The notes beneath the pieces are model-generated. The model saw only the letters and a program-made list of their open reading frames with translations. It had not been told where the DNA came from and did no database searches. Positions 28,387-36,826 of a DNA stretch of 64,000 nucleotides are shown one piece after another (within the stretch, counting starts at the first letter, position 1; every line of letters begins with the position of its first letter). Source of the stretch: Candidatus Blochmannia vicinus (GTDB taxonomy: Bacteria > Pseudomonadota > Gammaproteobacteria > Enterobacterales > Enterobacteriaceae); contig CP125213.1 of NCBI GenBank assembly GCA_030020825.1, forward strand, positions 186,001 to 250,000, read 5' to 3'. Position numbers and translations under genes: made by a program.

Positions 28387-28989
28387 ATGGTGTTAGTTAG
28401 CCGTTGTGCCCCAGATTTTACTTCTTCTGCAGTATTAGGAAATGGTGAAATTGTAGATAATTTTAATTTATTGGATTATATTGATAAAAAGGAAGCAATA
28501 GTATTTTTTTGGCCTATGGATTTTACTTTTGTTTGTCCATCAGAATTGATTGCTTGTAATAAACGTTATGTTGAATTTCAGAAAAGAAATGTAGAAGTTA
28601 TTGGAGTTTCTATAGATTCAGTTTTCGTACACAGTGCTTGGAGGCAAATCCCTGTAAGTCAGGGAGGAATTGGAGCGTTACAGTATATTATGGTTTCTGA
28701 TGTAAAACATGAAATTATAAAAAAATACGGTATTGAACATTTAGATAAAGGAATTGCTTTACGTGCTTCTTTTCTAATAGATAAATTAGGAGTGATACGA
28801 CATCAGGTGGTGAATGATTTACCATTTGGTAGAAATTTTGATGAGATGTTACGTATGGTAGATGCATTACAGTTCCATGAGACTCATGGTCTTTTATGTC
28901 CTGCTCAATGGAATAAAGATAAAGAGGGATTAGAAGCATCTCAAAAGGGAGTAATGAATTATCTTATTGATAATTTTTCCCAATTATAA
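28387..28989 (+). CDS. ahpC: 2-Cys peroxiredoxin (AhpC/TSA family)
   Basis: Thiol peroxidase that reduces hydrogen peroxide and organic peroxides. It has 200 residues. The peroxidatic Cys50 is in DFTFVCPSE, the resolving Cys171 in LLCPAQW, and the GGIG motif of robust peroxide-sensitive 2-Cys enzymes is present at 93-96. The symbol is by family. It resembles the AhpC/TSA proteins kept by insect symbionts, and no ahpF is adjacent, so the reductant is unknown. Together with mutY and yggX it suggests selection for oxidative defence. Confidence 0.88.
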   Translation: MVLVSRCAPDFTSSAVLGNGEIVDNFNLLDYIDKKEAIVFFWPMDFTFVCPSELIACNKRYVEFQKRNVEVIGVSIDSVFVHSAWRQIPVSQGGIGALQYIMVSDVKHEIIKKYGIEHLDKGIALRASFLIDKLGVIRHQVVNDLPFGRNFDEMLRMVDALQFHETHGLLCPAQWNKDKEGLEASQKGVMNYLIDNFSQL

Positions 28990-29048
28990 AATAGTATATT
29001 TAATATATATAGAGATAGATGTGTTAATTTTTTGTGTAATTAATTTAT

Positions 29049-29125
29049 GCCGATATAGCTCATATAATAGGCAGAGCAGCGCATTCGTAATGCGAAAGAT
29101 ATAGGTTCAAATCCTATTATCGGCA
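29049..29125 (+). tRNA. thrW: tRNA-Thr(CGU)
   Basis: Cloverleaf with acceptor stem GCCGATA/TATCGGC, anticodon loop TTCGTAA (anticodon CGT, 29090s) and T loop GTTCAAATC. It is nearly identical to E. coli thrW in the acceptor and anticodon arms, but the D loop is expanded (ATATAATAGGCA between GCTC and GAGC). The 3' CCA is not encoded. Position near gmhA/dnaQ matches the broad E. coli neighbourhood of thrW. Confidence 0.95.
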
Positions 29126-29138
29126 TAAAAATGTAACT

Positions 29139-29183
29139 AGGATTTTAAACCATACTGTGAAGTATGGTGCGGAGTTTAGACCT
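29139..29183 (+). other. Structured element after tRNA-Thr
   Basis: Immediately after the tRNA gene, ACCATACT, loop GTGA, AGTATGGT forms a perfect 8-bp hairpin (29149-29168). Outer segments TAAAC/GTTTA and AGG/CCT can extend it as an interrupted stem. The following bases (GCGGAGTTTAGACCTGGAGAG) are richer in G than the surrounding DNA. It may be the tRNA transcript's terminator, although no T tract follows, or an unidentified small RNA. Confidence 0.35.
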
Positions 29184-29280
29184 GGAGAGTGATTGAAATT
29201 AAATATTTTACTATTTTATTTGTATGATGTGATAAAAGATTGTTTTGTGTATTATAAATTCATATTAATTTTAGTTCTTT

Positions 29281-29868
29281 TTAAGAAAAAGATATCATTT
29301 CTTTTTCTATTATAAGAATAAGTAGATGAATGATTTTAATATGAATTTCTTGAATATGATCAAAATAACTAAAATACGGTACACAAATTTCTATATTTAT
29401 AGAATTGGATAGTTTACTCTCTTTTTTTTTCCCGGTTAAAAAGATTGTTTTCATATTTTTTTTATGCGCCGCTTCTATAGCATATAAGATATTAGTTGAT
29501 TCACCAGAAGTAGAGATAGCAAATAGTAAATCTTTTTCATTTCCGATAGACTCAACATAGCGAGAGAATACATATTCATAACCAAAATCGTTACTGACAC
29601 ATGATAAGTATGATGGATCAGAAATCGCAATAGCTGCATAGCCTACGCGATTGTTTCTATAACGTCCGGTTAGTTCTTCTGAAAAGTGCATTGCATTACA
29701 GTGTGAACCACCATTCCCACAGGACAATACTTTTCCTCCTGTTTTAAAAGTATTAGCAATAAGTTTTGCAGACGATTCTACTGCATGAATATTATGTTTT
29801 TCATGGGTAAAAATCTTCATCATTTTTATGGTTTCATTAAATTCATTGTAAATTAAATCATGATACAT
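29281..29868 (-). CDS. gmhA: Phosphoheptose isomerase (sedoheptulose 7-phosphate isomerase)
   Basis: First step of ADP-heptose synthesis for the lipopolysaccharide inner core. It has about 195 residues (E. coli 192). The SIS domain carries SCGNGGSHCNAMHFSEELTGRY and the Zn/active-site helix IQEIHIKIIHLLI. Homology and the AGGAGT ribosome-binding site place the start at 29868 (MYHDLIYNEFNE), so the 29 hydrophobic residues opened upstream are not part of the protein. Retention implies a heptose-containing outer membrane. Confidence 0.95.
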   Translation of the reverse strand: MYHDLIYNEFNETIKMMKIFTHEKHNIHAVESSAKLIANTFKTGGKVLSCGNGGSHCNAMHFSEELTGRYRNNRVGYAAIAISDPSYLSCVSNDFGYEYVFSRYVESIGNEKDLLFAISTSGESTNILYAIEAAHKKNMKTIFLTGKKKESKLSNSINIEICVPYFSYFDHIQEIHIKIIHLLILIIEKEMISFS

Positions 29869-30054
29869 AATCACTCCTATAAAACAAGAACATATATGGG
29901 ATAAATATAATATTGTAATTGTAATAAATTGTATTATATCGTATATAATAATCAAATATATAAATTTCTTTAACTATTATTAATAATAAATATATTCTCA
30001 TTTGGGTTGTGTAATTTATTTGAAACATAGTTAAGCAACTTATTATTTATTATA

Positions 30055-30813
30055 TTATGATTTCTGCCGCCATATACAGTTTTTATTCATTTCCTGTATA
30101 CGATCTAAATATTCTTCATGGGCTAATTTTTCTTGTTCATCAGCATAAACAATTTTTAATGATGTTGTACTAGTGCTAATGTATTTTATGTTGTTATTTA
30201 ATTGGGTTATATTATTAATTTTGTTATTTGACATATTTGCTATTTTCATAAATTCCATTTTTGTTTGTTCTCCGCTCATGGATAAGAATACGTTAGCTAA
30301 AATTCGTGCATCAATTAATGCGCTATGTAGGTTTCGTCGTTTATCATTATTAATGAAATAACGTTCGCATAATGCATCTAAATTATTACGTTGCCCTGGA
30401 AATTTTTTACGAGCTAATTTTAAGGTGTCAATTATAGTACAATAAGATTCTATTTTTTTTTGGTTTTTATTACATATTTGTAACTCTTGATTAAGAAAAC
30501 CTAGATCGAATGGAGCATTGTGAATAATTAATTCGCTATTGCTAATAAACATTAAAAATTCATTTATTATTTCTGAAAAAGTTGGTTTATCCTTTAAAAA
30601 TTGATCGCTAATTCCGTGTATTTGAAAAGCTTCAATATCAACTCCTCGATTTGGTTTAAGGTACACATGAAATTTATTATCAGTTAAATGACGGTTGATG
30701 ATTTCTACTGCACCAATCTCAATAATTCTATGGCCTTCATAATGAAGGCCAAATTTATTCATACCAGTGGTTTCGGTATCTAGAACAATTTGTCGTATAA
30801 TATTAGTGCTCAT
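30055..30813 (-). CDS. dnaQ: DNA polymerase III epsilon subunit (proofreading exonuclease)
   Basis: 3'-5' exonuclease of the replicase. It has 252 residues (E. coli 243). The DEDDh residues are Asp12 and Glu14 (VLDTETTG), Asp103 (NAPFDLGF), His163 and Asp168 (LHSALIDA). A C-terminal tail for polymerase alpha contact is present though diverged. Divergent from rnhA with 61 bases between start codons, the same arrangement as in E. coli where the promoters overlap. Confidence 0.97.
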   Translation of the reverse strand: MSTNIIRQIVLDTETTGMNKFGLHYEGHRIIEIGAVEIINRHLTDNKFHVYLKPNRGVDIEAFQIHGISDQFLKDKPTFSEIINEFLMFISNSELIIHNAPFDLGFLNQELQICNKNQKKIESYCTIIDTLKLARKKFPGQRNNLDALCERYFINNDKRRNLHSALIDARILANVFLSMSGEQTKMEFMKIANMSNNKINNITQLNNNIKYISTSTTSLKIVYADEQEKLAHEEYLDRIQEMNKNCIWRQKS

Positions 30814-30874
30814 ATATTTTTTATTTGTGTCACACTAGTTTAATTTATAATTAATATTATAATATATCCTATAT

Positions 30875-31333
30875 ATGTATAAAAAAATAGAAATTTTTAC
30901 TGATGGATCATGTCTTGGTAATCCAGGGCCAGGTGGTTGTGCTGCTATATTACGATATAAACAACATAAAAAAGAGTTTAGCATTGGATATCGTTTAACT
31001 ACTAATAATCGTATGGAATTAATGGCAGCTATTATTGCGTTAGAATCACTTAAAAATCCATGTCAAATTATTTTAAATACTGATAGTCAATATTTGTTAC
31101 ATGGGATGACTCAATGGATTCATATATGGAAAAAACATCGTTGGAAAACTGCTGAAGAAAAATTAGTAAAAAATATTGATTTATGGCAACGTTTAGACAT
31201 AGCGATAAAATCGCATTCCATTATGCAATGGAATTGGTTAAAAAGTCATACTGGCCATCCAGATAATGAACGGTGTGATCAATTAGCTCGATTAGCTGCT
31301 AAATATCCTCTAAATGAAGATTTTTATCAATAA
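30875..31333 (+). CDS. rnhA: Ribonuclease HI
   Basis: Cleaves RNA in RNA-DNA hybrids. It has 152 residues (E. coli 155). Catalytic Asp10 (FTDGSC), Glu48 (RMELMAA), Asp70 (NTDSQY), His125 (KSHTGHP) and Asp135 (ERCDQLA) are all present. Divergent from dnaQ. Confidence 0.97.
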   Translation: MYKKIEIFTDGSCLGNPGPGGCAAILRYKQHKKEFSIGYRLTTNNRMELMAAIIALESLKNPCQIILNTDSQYLLHGMTQWIHIWKKHRWKTAEEKLVKNIDLWQRLDIAIKSHSIMQWNWLKSHTGHPDNERCDQLARLAAKYPLNEDFYQ

Positions 31334-31600
31334 TAATAATATATTATGCAGCAATTTTTTTACCTATATAAATATATATTTTTTTGCATATGAAAAATTT
31401 TCATAAATTATATTATATATGTTATTTCTATTTTTAGTAGCATGATATATTTAAAAATAATTATTGAATTTTTATGGTGTATTATATTTGTACTTGACAA
31501 ATTTAGTCCAAAATACTAAGAACTACAAATTCTATACATTTGTGTTTCTAAAAATTTTTAAAATATTTATTAGCTATTTATTAAATAACTACAATTAATT

Positions 31601-32356
31601 ATGAATATTATTAGAGTCCCAGCATTAAATACTAATTATATTTGGATTCTATATAATTATAGAAATGAATGCATAGTTGTTGATCCTGGAGAAGCAATAG
31701 CAGTATTAAAAATTTTAAAAAGATTTCAATTTGTGTTACGGGCAATTCTATTAACTCATAATCATGCTGATCATGTCAATGGGGTGAGTACATTAATACA
31801 ATATTTTCCAAAAACAATTATTTATGGCCCTGAGGAAACTAAAAATAGTTGTATTCATGTTGTAGTATCAGAAGGAGACGACTTTATATTATTACAGAAA
31901 AAATTCAGGGTATTTCATTTTCCTGGGCATACATTAGGGCACATAGGATTTTACAGTGCGCCTTGGTTATTTTGTGGTGATACCGTATTTTCTGCAGGTT
32001 GTGGTACATTTTGCGCGGGACTTGCGAAAAAGATGTATGAGTCTTTTATAAAAATTCAGAATTTTCCTTGTAATACTTTAATTTTTAGTGGGCATGAATA
32101 CACATTACTTAATGTTAATTTTGCTATTTTTATGTTACCTCATGATCAGTTTATTATTAATTATCGTAATAAAGTTATTAAATTACGTGAAAAAAATAAA
32201 TCCACTGTACCAACAACGGTAGGTTTAGAACTGAAAGTTAATCCTTTTTTTCGTTGTAGTAACGTAGATATAAGAAGATCACTGCATTTATCGTCTGATA
32301 TTAAGGAAAAATGGCAGATTTTTTATGAATTGCGCAAAAAAAAAGATCTGTTTTAA
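31601..32356 (+). CDS. gloB: Hydroxyacylglutathione hydrolase (glyoxalase II)
   Basis: Metallo-beta-lactamase-fold enzyme that hydrolyses S-lactoylglutathione in methylglyoxal detoxification. The length of 251 residues equals E. coli GloB. The metal motif THNHADHVNG has His53, His55, Asp57 and His58, with further ligands in HFPGHTLGHIG, FCGDTVFSAGCG and SGHEYT. A perfect -35 hexamer TTGACA lies at 31494-31499 without a good -10. In E. coli gloB lies a few genes from the 3' end of rrnH, and here the next feature is a 5S rRNA gene. Confidence 0.96.
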   Translation: MNIIRVPALNTNYIWILYNYRNECIVVDPGEAIAVLKILKRFQFVLRAILLTHNHADHVNGVSTLIQYFPKTIIYGPEETKNSCIHVVVSEGDDFILLQKKFRVFHFPGHTLGHIGFYSAPWLFCGDTVFSAGCGTFCAGLAKKMYESFIKIQNFPCNTLIFSGHEYTLLNVNFAIFMLPHDQFIINYRNKVIKLREKNKSTVPTTVGLELKVNPFFRCSNVDIRRSLHLSSDIKEKWQIFYELRKKKDLF

Positions 32357-32601
32357 TTTTTTATTCTGGCATTTTTATAAAATATAGAAATAAACTGTAT
32401 AAATCTACATATAATAGAAATTTTACTTATTTTTGTTCTCATTTTTCTATAAAATAGATCGTTATGATGTTGTAGTAACGTCTACATTTAGATAGAATAT
32501 TTCTTCTTAAGAAATAAAAGAAAACCCGTGTTCTATAATAATGTTATTAATTGTGTATATTAAATTTGTAATAAAAACAATTTTTTCTTTTTTTATATTT
32601 T

Positions 32602-32624
32602 TCTAGTTTTTAATAAAAACTAGA
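32602..32624 (-). terminator. Hairpin just downstream of 5S rRNA
   Basis: TCTAGTTTTT, loop ATT (minus-strand reading), AAAAACTAGA: a 10-bp perfect stem 17 bases past the 3' end of the 5S gene. It could end the 5S transcript or mark a processing site. The tract after it on the minus strand is A-rich rather than T-rich. Confidence 0.4.
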
Positions 32625-32641
32625 TTACCTAGAATAAATTC

Positions 32642-32759
32642 ACTTGGCAGCCCCCTACTCTCGCATAGGGAAACCCCACACTACCATCGGTACTACGACA
32701 TTTCACTTCTGAGTTCGGAATGGGATCAGGTGGTACTATCGCGCTAACGCCGCCAAGTT
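32642..32759 (-). rRNA. rrf: 5S ribosomal RNA, solitary gene
   Basis: About 118 bases closely matching E. coli 5S rRNA throughout, including CCGAACTCAGAAGTGAAA, GATGGTAGTGTGGGG and TGCGAGAGTAGGG. The terminal stem ACTTGGC/GCCAAGT is intact. No 23S or 16S gene adjoins it. The next gene upstream is aroE, and a strong hairpin (32857-32895) separates them, so it should have its own promoter. A TATAGT box at 32777-32782 (minus strand) is a possible -10. In E. coli the rrnD operon occupies this side of aroE in this orientation. Confidence 0.96.
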
Positions 32760-32856
32760 AGTTTCACAACTGATATACTATACAAATATTTTAATAACCA
32801 CCACCACGAAATATTATATATTATTTTAAAGTTTTTATAAAGTAAAATATATTTAA

Positions 32857-32895
32857 ATTCGTAAGATTTATTCTACAAGAATAAATCTTACGAAT
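32857..32895 (-). terminator. 18-bp perfect hairpin downstream of aroE
   Basis: Arms from ATTCGTAAGATTTATTCT (32857-32874) to its exact complement (32878-32895) with a three-base loop. It begins about 40 bases after the aroE stop codon. On the minus strand it is followed by TTTAAATATATTTT, so it is well placed as the terminator of the tsaC-aroE transcript, insulating the 5S gene. Confidence 0.6.
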
Positions 32896-32935
32896 AAAGA
32901 ATTTTTGCATACTATTTTTTATAAAAATTATATCA

Positions 32936-33817
32936 CTACATATAAAGAGTAGATCTTAAATGATTTAATATAGGATCAACAGAAGGAAATACATCATGCC
33001 ATAATAAAAATGCATGAGCTGCTTGTTCTACTAACATACCTAATCCGTCTGAGCAATAGTTTGATCCATATTTTTTACACCATGTTATGAATGATGTATC
33101 TTGTTTTTGGTAAAATAAATCGTAACATTTAGTTAAAGGAGTAATGATAGAAGGCGGGATTTTTGGAATAGCATTAATCATACTGCTAGTCGTAGCGTTA
33201 ATAATTAAATTATATTTATTAGCATTATAACCTAATTCGCATAAAGGCATACATTCTATATTTTTATATCCTATATTATGGCAATAAAATGCTAATTGTT
33301 GGGCTGTATGAAATGTTCTGTTTACTATATATATGTCACATTCTGTTACTGTGGGTAATAATGCAAGAATAATTCCTTTTGAAGCGCCTCCAGCACCGAT
33401 TAATAAAATATTTATTTTTGTAGATGTGTCGTCGTGGTGTGTTGTTGTAGTAATACAATTGTTTTCGTTGATCCAATTAAGACGTTTTAAATCACTAATA
33501 AATCCTACGCCATCGGTATTATCTCCTAATAAAATTTCATTTTTTAGTTTTTTAATTGTATTAACTGAACGAGCTATTTTAGCCCGTTCAGTTAATTGAT
33601 GACATATAAAGTATGCGCGTTCTTTAAATGGAGCAGTAATATTTGCACCTAATCCATCTGATTTAAAAAAACTATATAATAGATTTTCAAAGTTATTTTG
33701 TGATACTAATTTTAAATCATATTCTTTTTTAATTCCGGTTTCATTTGCAAATAATGCGTAAATTTCAGCTGATTTACTATGCTCAATTGGATTACCAAAA
33801 ACAGCAAAGGCACTCAT
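32936..33817 (-). CDS. aroE: Shikimate dehydrogenase
   Basis: NADPH-dependent reduction of 3-dehydroshikimate in the shikimate pathway that supplies AroF-TyrA-PheA products. It has 293 residues (E. coli 272). Catalytic Lys65 (ITAPFKERAY) and Asp102 (GDNTDGVGF) are at the E. coli positions. The nucleotide-binding motif GAGGASKG is present. An insertion of Thr/His-rich sequence precedes it (TTTTHHDDTSTK). Follows tsaC by 25 bases. Confidence 0.96.
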   Translation of the reverse strand: MSAFAVFGNPIEHSKSAEIYALFANETGIKKEYDLKLVSQNNFENLLYSFFKSDGLGANITAPFKERAYFICHQLTERAKIARSVNTIKKLKNEILLGDNTDGVGFISDLKRLNWINENNCITTTTHHDDTSTKINILLIGAGGASKGIILALLPTVTECDIYIVNRTFHTAQQLAFYCHNIGYKNIECMPLCELGYNANKYNLIINATTSSMINAIPKIPPSIITPLTKCYDLFYQKQDTSFITWCKKYGSNYCSDGLGMLVEQAAHAFLLWHDVFPSVDPILNHLRSTLYM

Positions 33818-33842
33818 TTATGTATCTCCTTAATAATAGAAA

Positions 33843-34412
33843 TTATCCACGAATTAATTTATCAGTTATAATATCTCTAATTTCTGAAGGATTAGGTCTT
33901 CCAAGTACGTCTTCATACATGATGGGTATGTCATACCCAAATTGCTTGTATACCTCTGTGATAGTACGCGCAGGAGGTTGTCCAGATAGATTTGCGCTAG
34001 TAGACACCAAAGGTTTTCCAAAGGCTAAACAAAGATGCTGAATTGGTTCAAAGTAACTGATTCTTACTGCTAAGGAAGAAAATTGACCTGTTAGCCAATA
34101 TGGACTATTCATTCTTGCTGGAAATACCCATGTCGTCGGTTTAGGCCAAATGGAAAAAGCTCGAGACCGTTGTTTTTCATTTAAGCAACTATCGTCAATA
34201 TATTTTAGTAATTGTGTGTAATTGGCAGCAATTAAAATTAAACCTTTTTTCCATGATCTATTTTTTATTTTCAACAAAGTATGTATTGCAGATTTATTAT
34301 CAGGATCACATCCTAATCCAAACACTGACTCTGTTGGATAAATAATTACTTTGCCTTGATATAGTTGCACAAGCAACTCTTTTATATTTGATGAAAAAAA
34401 TATTTTTGTCAT
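33843..34412 (-). CDS. tsaC: Threonylcarbamoyl-AMP synthase
   Basis: Makes threonylcarbamoyl-AMP for the t6A modification at position 37 of ANN-decoding tRNAs, including the three threonine tRNAs in this window. It has 189 residues (E. coli 190). YrdC/Sua5 family features: YPTESVFGLGCDP near the N terminus, PTTWVFPA and STSANLSGQPPA. In E. coli yrdD, smg and dprA lie between it and def. All are missing here. Confidence 0.95.
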   Translation of the reverse strand: MTKIFFSSNIKELLVQLYQGKVIIYPTESVFGLGCDPDNKSAIHTLLKIKNRSWKKGLILIAANYTQLLKYIDDSCLNEKQRSRAFSIWPKPTTWVFPARMNSPYWLTGQFSSLAVRISYFEPIQHLCLAFGKPLVSTSANLSGQPPARTITEVYKQFGYDIPIMYEDVLGRPNPSEIRDIITDKLIRG

Positions 34413-34834
34413 AGATTATTGTTTAGTAAAATAGCATATAGTATTCCTTAATCTAAATCGCTGTTTATAAGATACTTTTAAAGTTATTAATCAATTAATT
34501 TTTCTTAAGTTTATATATAAAATTATAATATTTCAAGTCTTGATATTTATATATTATATAGATATGATTTAATATCTTTATTACATATTTGTGTTGTAAT
34601 ATATTCAATATTCTATATATACTTATGTATATAATTATATTTAGTTACATGTATTTGATTCTTTAATTAGATTTTAAGTTCCAGAAGTTGAGTATTGCTA
34701 AAATTTTTTTAAAATAAATGAATATATATGTTTGGTCATAAATATGAAGATTTTATATTTTTTTTGAATTATATCCATAATTGATCAGATCATATACAAT
34801 TTACCTAAAATTTAATTTTAATAATTTTTTATTT
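34413..34834. other. Divergent gap tsaC-def
   Basis: 422 bases without a gene, replacing yrdD, smg and dprA of E. coli. A good promoter-like pair on the + strand is TTGATA (34540-34545), 17 bases, TATGAT (34563-34568), but it lies about 265 bases from the def start, so its use is uncertain. No other structure seen. Confidence 0.5.
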
Positions 34835-35326
34835 ATGTCGATATTGGAAATATTGCGTTACCCTGATAAACGTCTCAGAAAAATTGCTAATCCTGTTATT
34901 ACAGTCTCTGATGATACTAGGCAGATTGTAAATGATATGTTTGACACGATGTATTTTAATAAAGGTATTGGTTTAGCTGCAACACAAGTTAATATTCAAC
35001 AACAAATTATTGTTATTGATCTTTACGTAAAAGATAAGCAACAGCTAGTTCTTATCAATCCTAATATTATAAAAAGAACAGGTATTATTTGTATGACTGA
35101 AAGTTGTTTGTCTATTCCTCAAATACATGAAATCATTCCTCGTTCAGAAAATGTAACAGTTCAGTCATTAGACCAAAATGGTAGTAAATTTGAAATAGAA
35201 GCAAATAATTTATTAGCAATTTGTATTCAACATGAAGTAGACCATTTATGTGGTAAGCTTTTTATTGATTATTTATCTCCACTAAAAATTAAAAAAATTT
35301 ATAAAAAAATAAAAAAATTATCTTAA
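34835..35326 (+). CDS. def: Peptide deformylase
   Basis: Removes the N-formyl group from new proteins. It has 163 residues (E. coli 169). Motif I is GIGLAATQ (Gln51). The metal ligands are Cys91, His133 and His137, with catalytic Glu134 in QHEVDH. Motif II, normally EGCLS, reads ESCLS (Gly to Ser at 90). The start is set at MSILEILRYP by alignment, and the 18 residues opened upstream are excluded. Paired with fmt as in E. coli. Confidence 0.95.
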   Translation: MSILEILRYPDKRLRKIANPVITVSDDTRQIVNDMFDTMYFNKGIGLAATQVNIQQQIIVIDLYVKDKQQLVLINPNIIKRTGIICMTESCLSIPQIHEIIPRSENVTVQSLDQNGSKFEIEANNLLAICIQHEVDHLCGKLFIDYLSPLKIKKIYKKIKKLS

Positions 35327-35368
35327 ATATTAGAACGTATTTATTTTATTTTTAGTATATTATACATT

Positions 35369-36343
35369 ATGGAACACATAAAATCATTACGTATTGCTTT
35401 TTTTGGAACTACAAATTTTGCGGTGTGGCACTTATATACGTTAGTTTATTTTTCTATACATCAAATAATAGCGATTTTTACTCAGGAAATACAGGTATCA
35501 AAACGTAGATCTTTTTTATCTTTACACGATATGGCAGAAAAGCACAATATATCGTTATTTCAATCTAATTTTTTATCCATTTCTGAAATGATTCACATTG
35601 TTAAAAAACTTAATGTGGATTTAATAGTGGTTGTATCTTATGGATTAATTTTACCTGAAGAAATATTGAATATACCGAGACTAGGGTGCATTAATGTACA
35701 TGGTTCATTATTACCTCGTTGGCGTGGTCCAGCACCAATCCAACGTGCGTTAGAATATGGTGATAATATTACAGGTATAACTATTATACGAATGGATTTG
35801 GGTATTGACACTGGTGATATTTTACACATGATGCCTTGTAATATTTTACCAAAAGATACAAGTTATACCCTTTCTAATAGATTAGCAAAGATGGGATCCT
35901 CTATGTTACTAAAAGTATTGGATCAGATTATTTTAGGAACATATACGCTAATACCTCAAGATTCAACTTATGCTACATATGCACATAAATTAACTAAACA
36001 AGAAGCACGTATTGATTGGAAGTTATCAGCAAATCAATTAGAGCGATGTGTCCGTGCTTTTAATCCATGGCCAATTAGTTATTTTTTAGTAAAAAATTGT
36101 CGTATTAGAGTATGGAGCTCTGAAATAGGTAACCGAAATACGGTGGACTATTGTCATCATTCGTCATCATCTCTGCTACCTGGTACTATATTATCAATTA
36201 ATCCATATGGTATTTATGTTGTTACTGGTTCTGGGATATTAATACTTACTATGTTACAAATGTCAGGTAAAAAAAGAACGTTGATACGTGATATCCTCAA
36301 TGCATATAAAGAATGGTTTATACCTAATTCCATGTTAGAATAA
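35369..36343 (+). CDS. fmt: Methionyl-tRNA formyltransferase
   Basis: Formylates initiator Met-tRNA. It has 324 residues (E. coli 315). The catalytic segment NVHGSLLPRWRGPAPIQ and the Asp of GIDTGDIL are present. The C-terminal tRNA-binding OB-like domain (about 210-320) is diverged but full length. rsmB and trkA, downstream in E. coli, are gone, and fmt converges directly on rplQ. Confidence 0.96.
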   Translation: MEHIKSLRIAFFGTTNFAVWHLYTLVYFSIHQIIAIFTQEIQVSKRRSFLSLHDMAEKHNISLFQSNFLSISEMIHIVKKLNVDLIVVVSYGLILPEEILNIPRLGCINVHGSLLPRWRGPAPIQRALEYGDNITGITIIRMDLGIDTGDILHMMPCNILPKDTSYTLSNRLAKMGSSMLLKVLDQIILGTYTLIPQDSTYATYAHKLTKQEARIDWKLSANQLERCVRAFNPWPISYFLVKNCRIRVWSSEIGNRNTVDYCHHSSSSLLPGTILSINPYGIYVVTGSGILILTMLQMSGKKRTLIRDILNAYKEWFIPNSMLE

Positions 36344-36396
36344 AATGAATTATATAAATTCATAGTTTTGTTATGAGGTGTAGTATTTATTTTTAA

Positions 36397-36780
36397 TTAT
36401 TGTTTTATATTTTTTATTATTTTAGATCGTTCCACTAGTTCGATATATGCCATTGGAGCATTGTCTCCCTTACGTGATCTACATTTTAAAACACGAGTGT
36501 ATCCTCCAGGACGATTAAAAAAATGTGGGCTGATTTGTGTAAATAATTTTGTAACAATGTTATTGTTTCTAATTTTAGAAAAAATTAAACGCCGGTTTGC
36601 AACTGTATCTATTTTACTGCACGTAATTAATGGTTCAATAATACGACGTAGAGCTTTGGCTTTAGATAAAGTAGTTTTTATAATTTGATAGGTTACCAAT
36701 GAAATAACCATGTTCCGAAACATAGCCTTACGATGAGCACTGGTTTTATTTAATTTAGAGCCACTTTTTCGATGATGCAT
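36397..36780 (-). CDS. rplQ: 50S ribosomal protein L17
   Basis: Large-subunit protein of 127 residues, identical in length to E. coli L17. The start is at MHHRKSGSKLN. The 18 residues opened upstream are not homologous and would overlap rpoA. Contains FRNMVISLV and KAKALRRIIEPLIT. Last gene of the alpha operon (rpsM-rpsK-rpsD-rpoA-rplQ). Confidence 0.97.
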   Translation of the reverse strand: MHHRKSGSKLNKTSAHRKAMFRNMVISLVTYQIIKTTLSKAKALRRIIEPLITCSKIDTVANRRLIFSKIRNNNIVTKLFTQISPHFFNRPGGYTRVLKCRSRKGDNAPMAYIELVERSKIIKNIKQ

Positions 36781-36826
36781 AATACATATTACCTCAATTA
36801 TATTATAATGATAAATTATAAATATG

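Noticed and set aside
29869..29955. N-terminal hydrophobic extension of GmhA
   Set aside because: E. coli GmhA is cytoplasmic and starts at the equivalent of 29868, where a good AGGAGT site lies.
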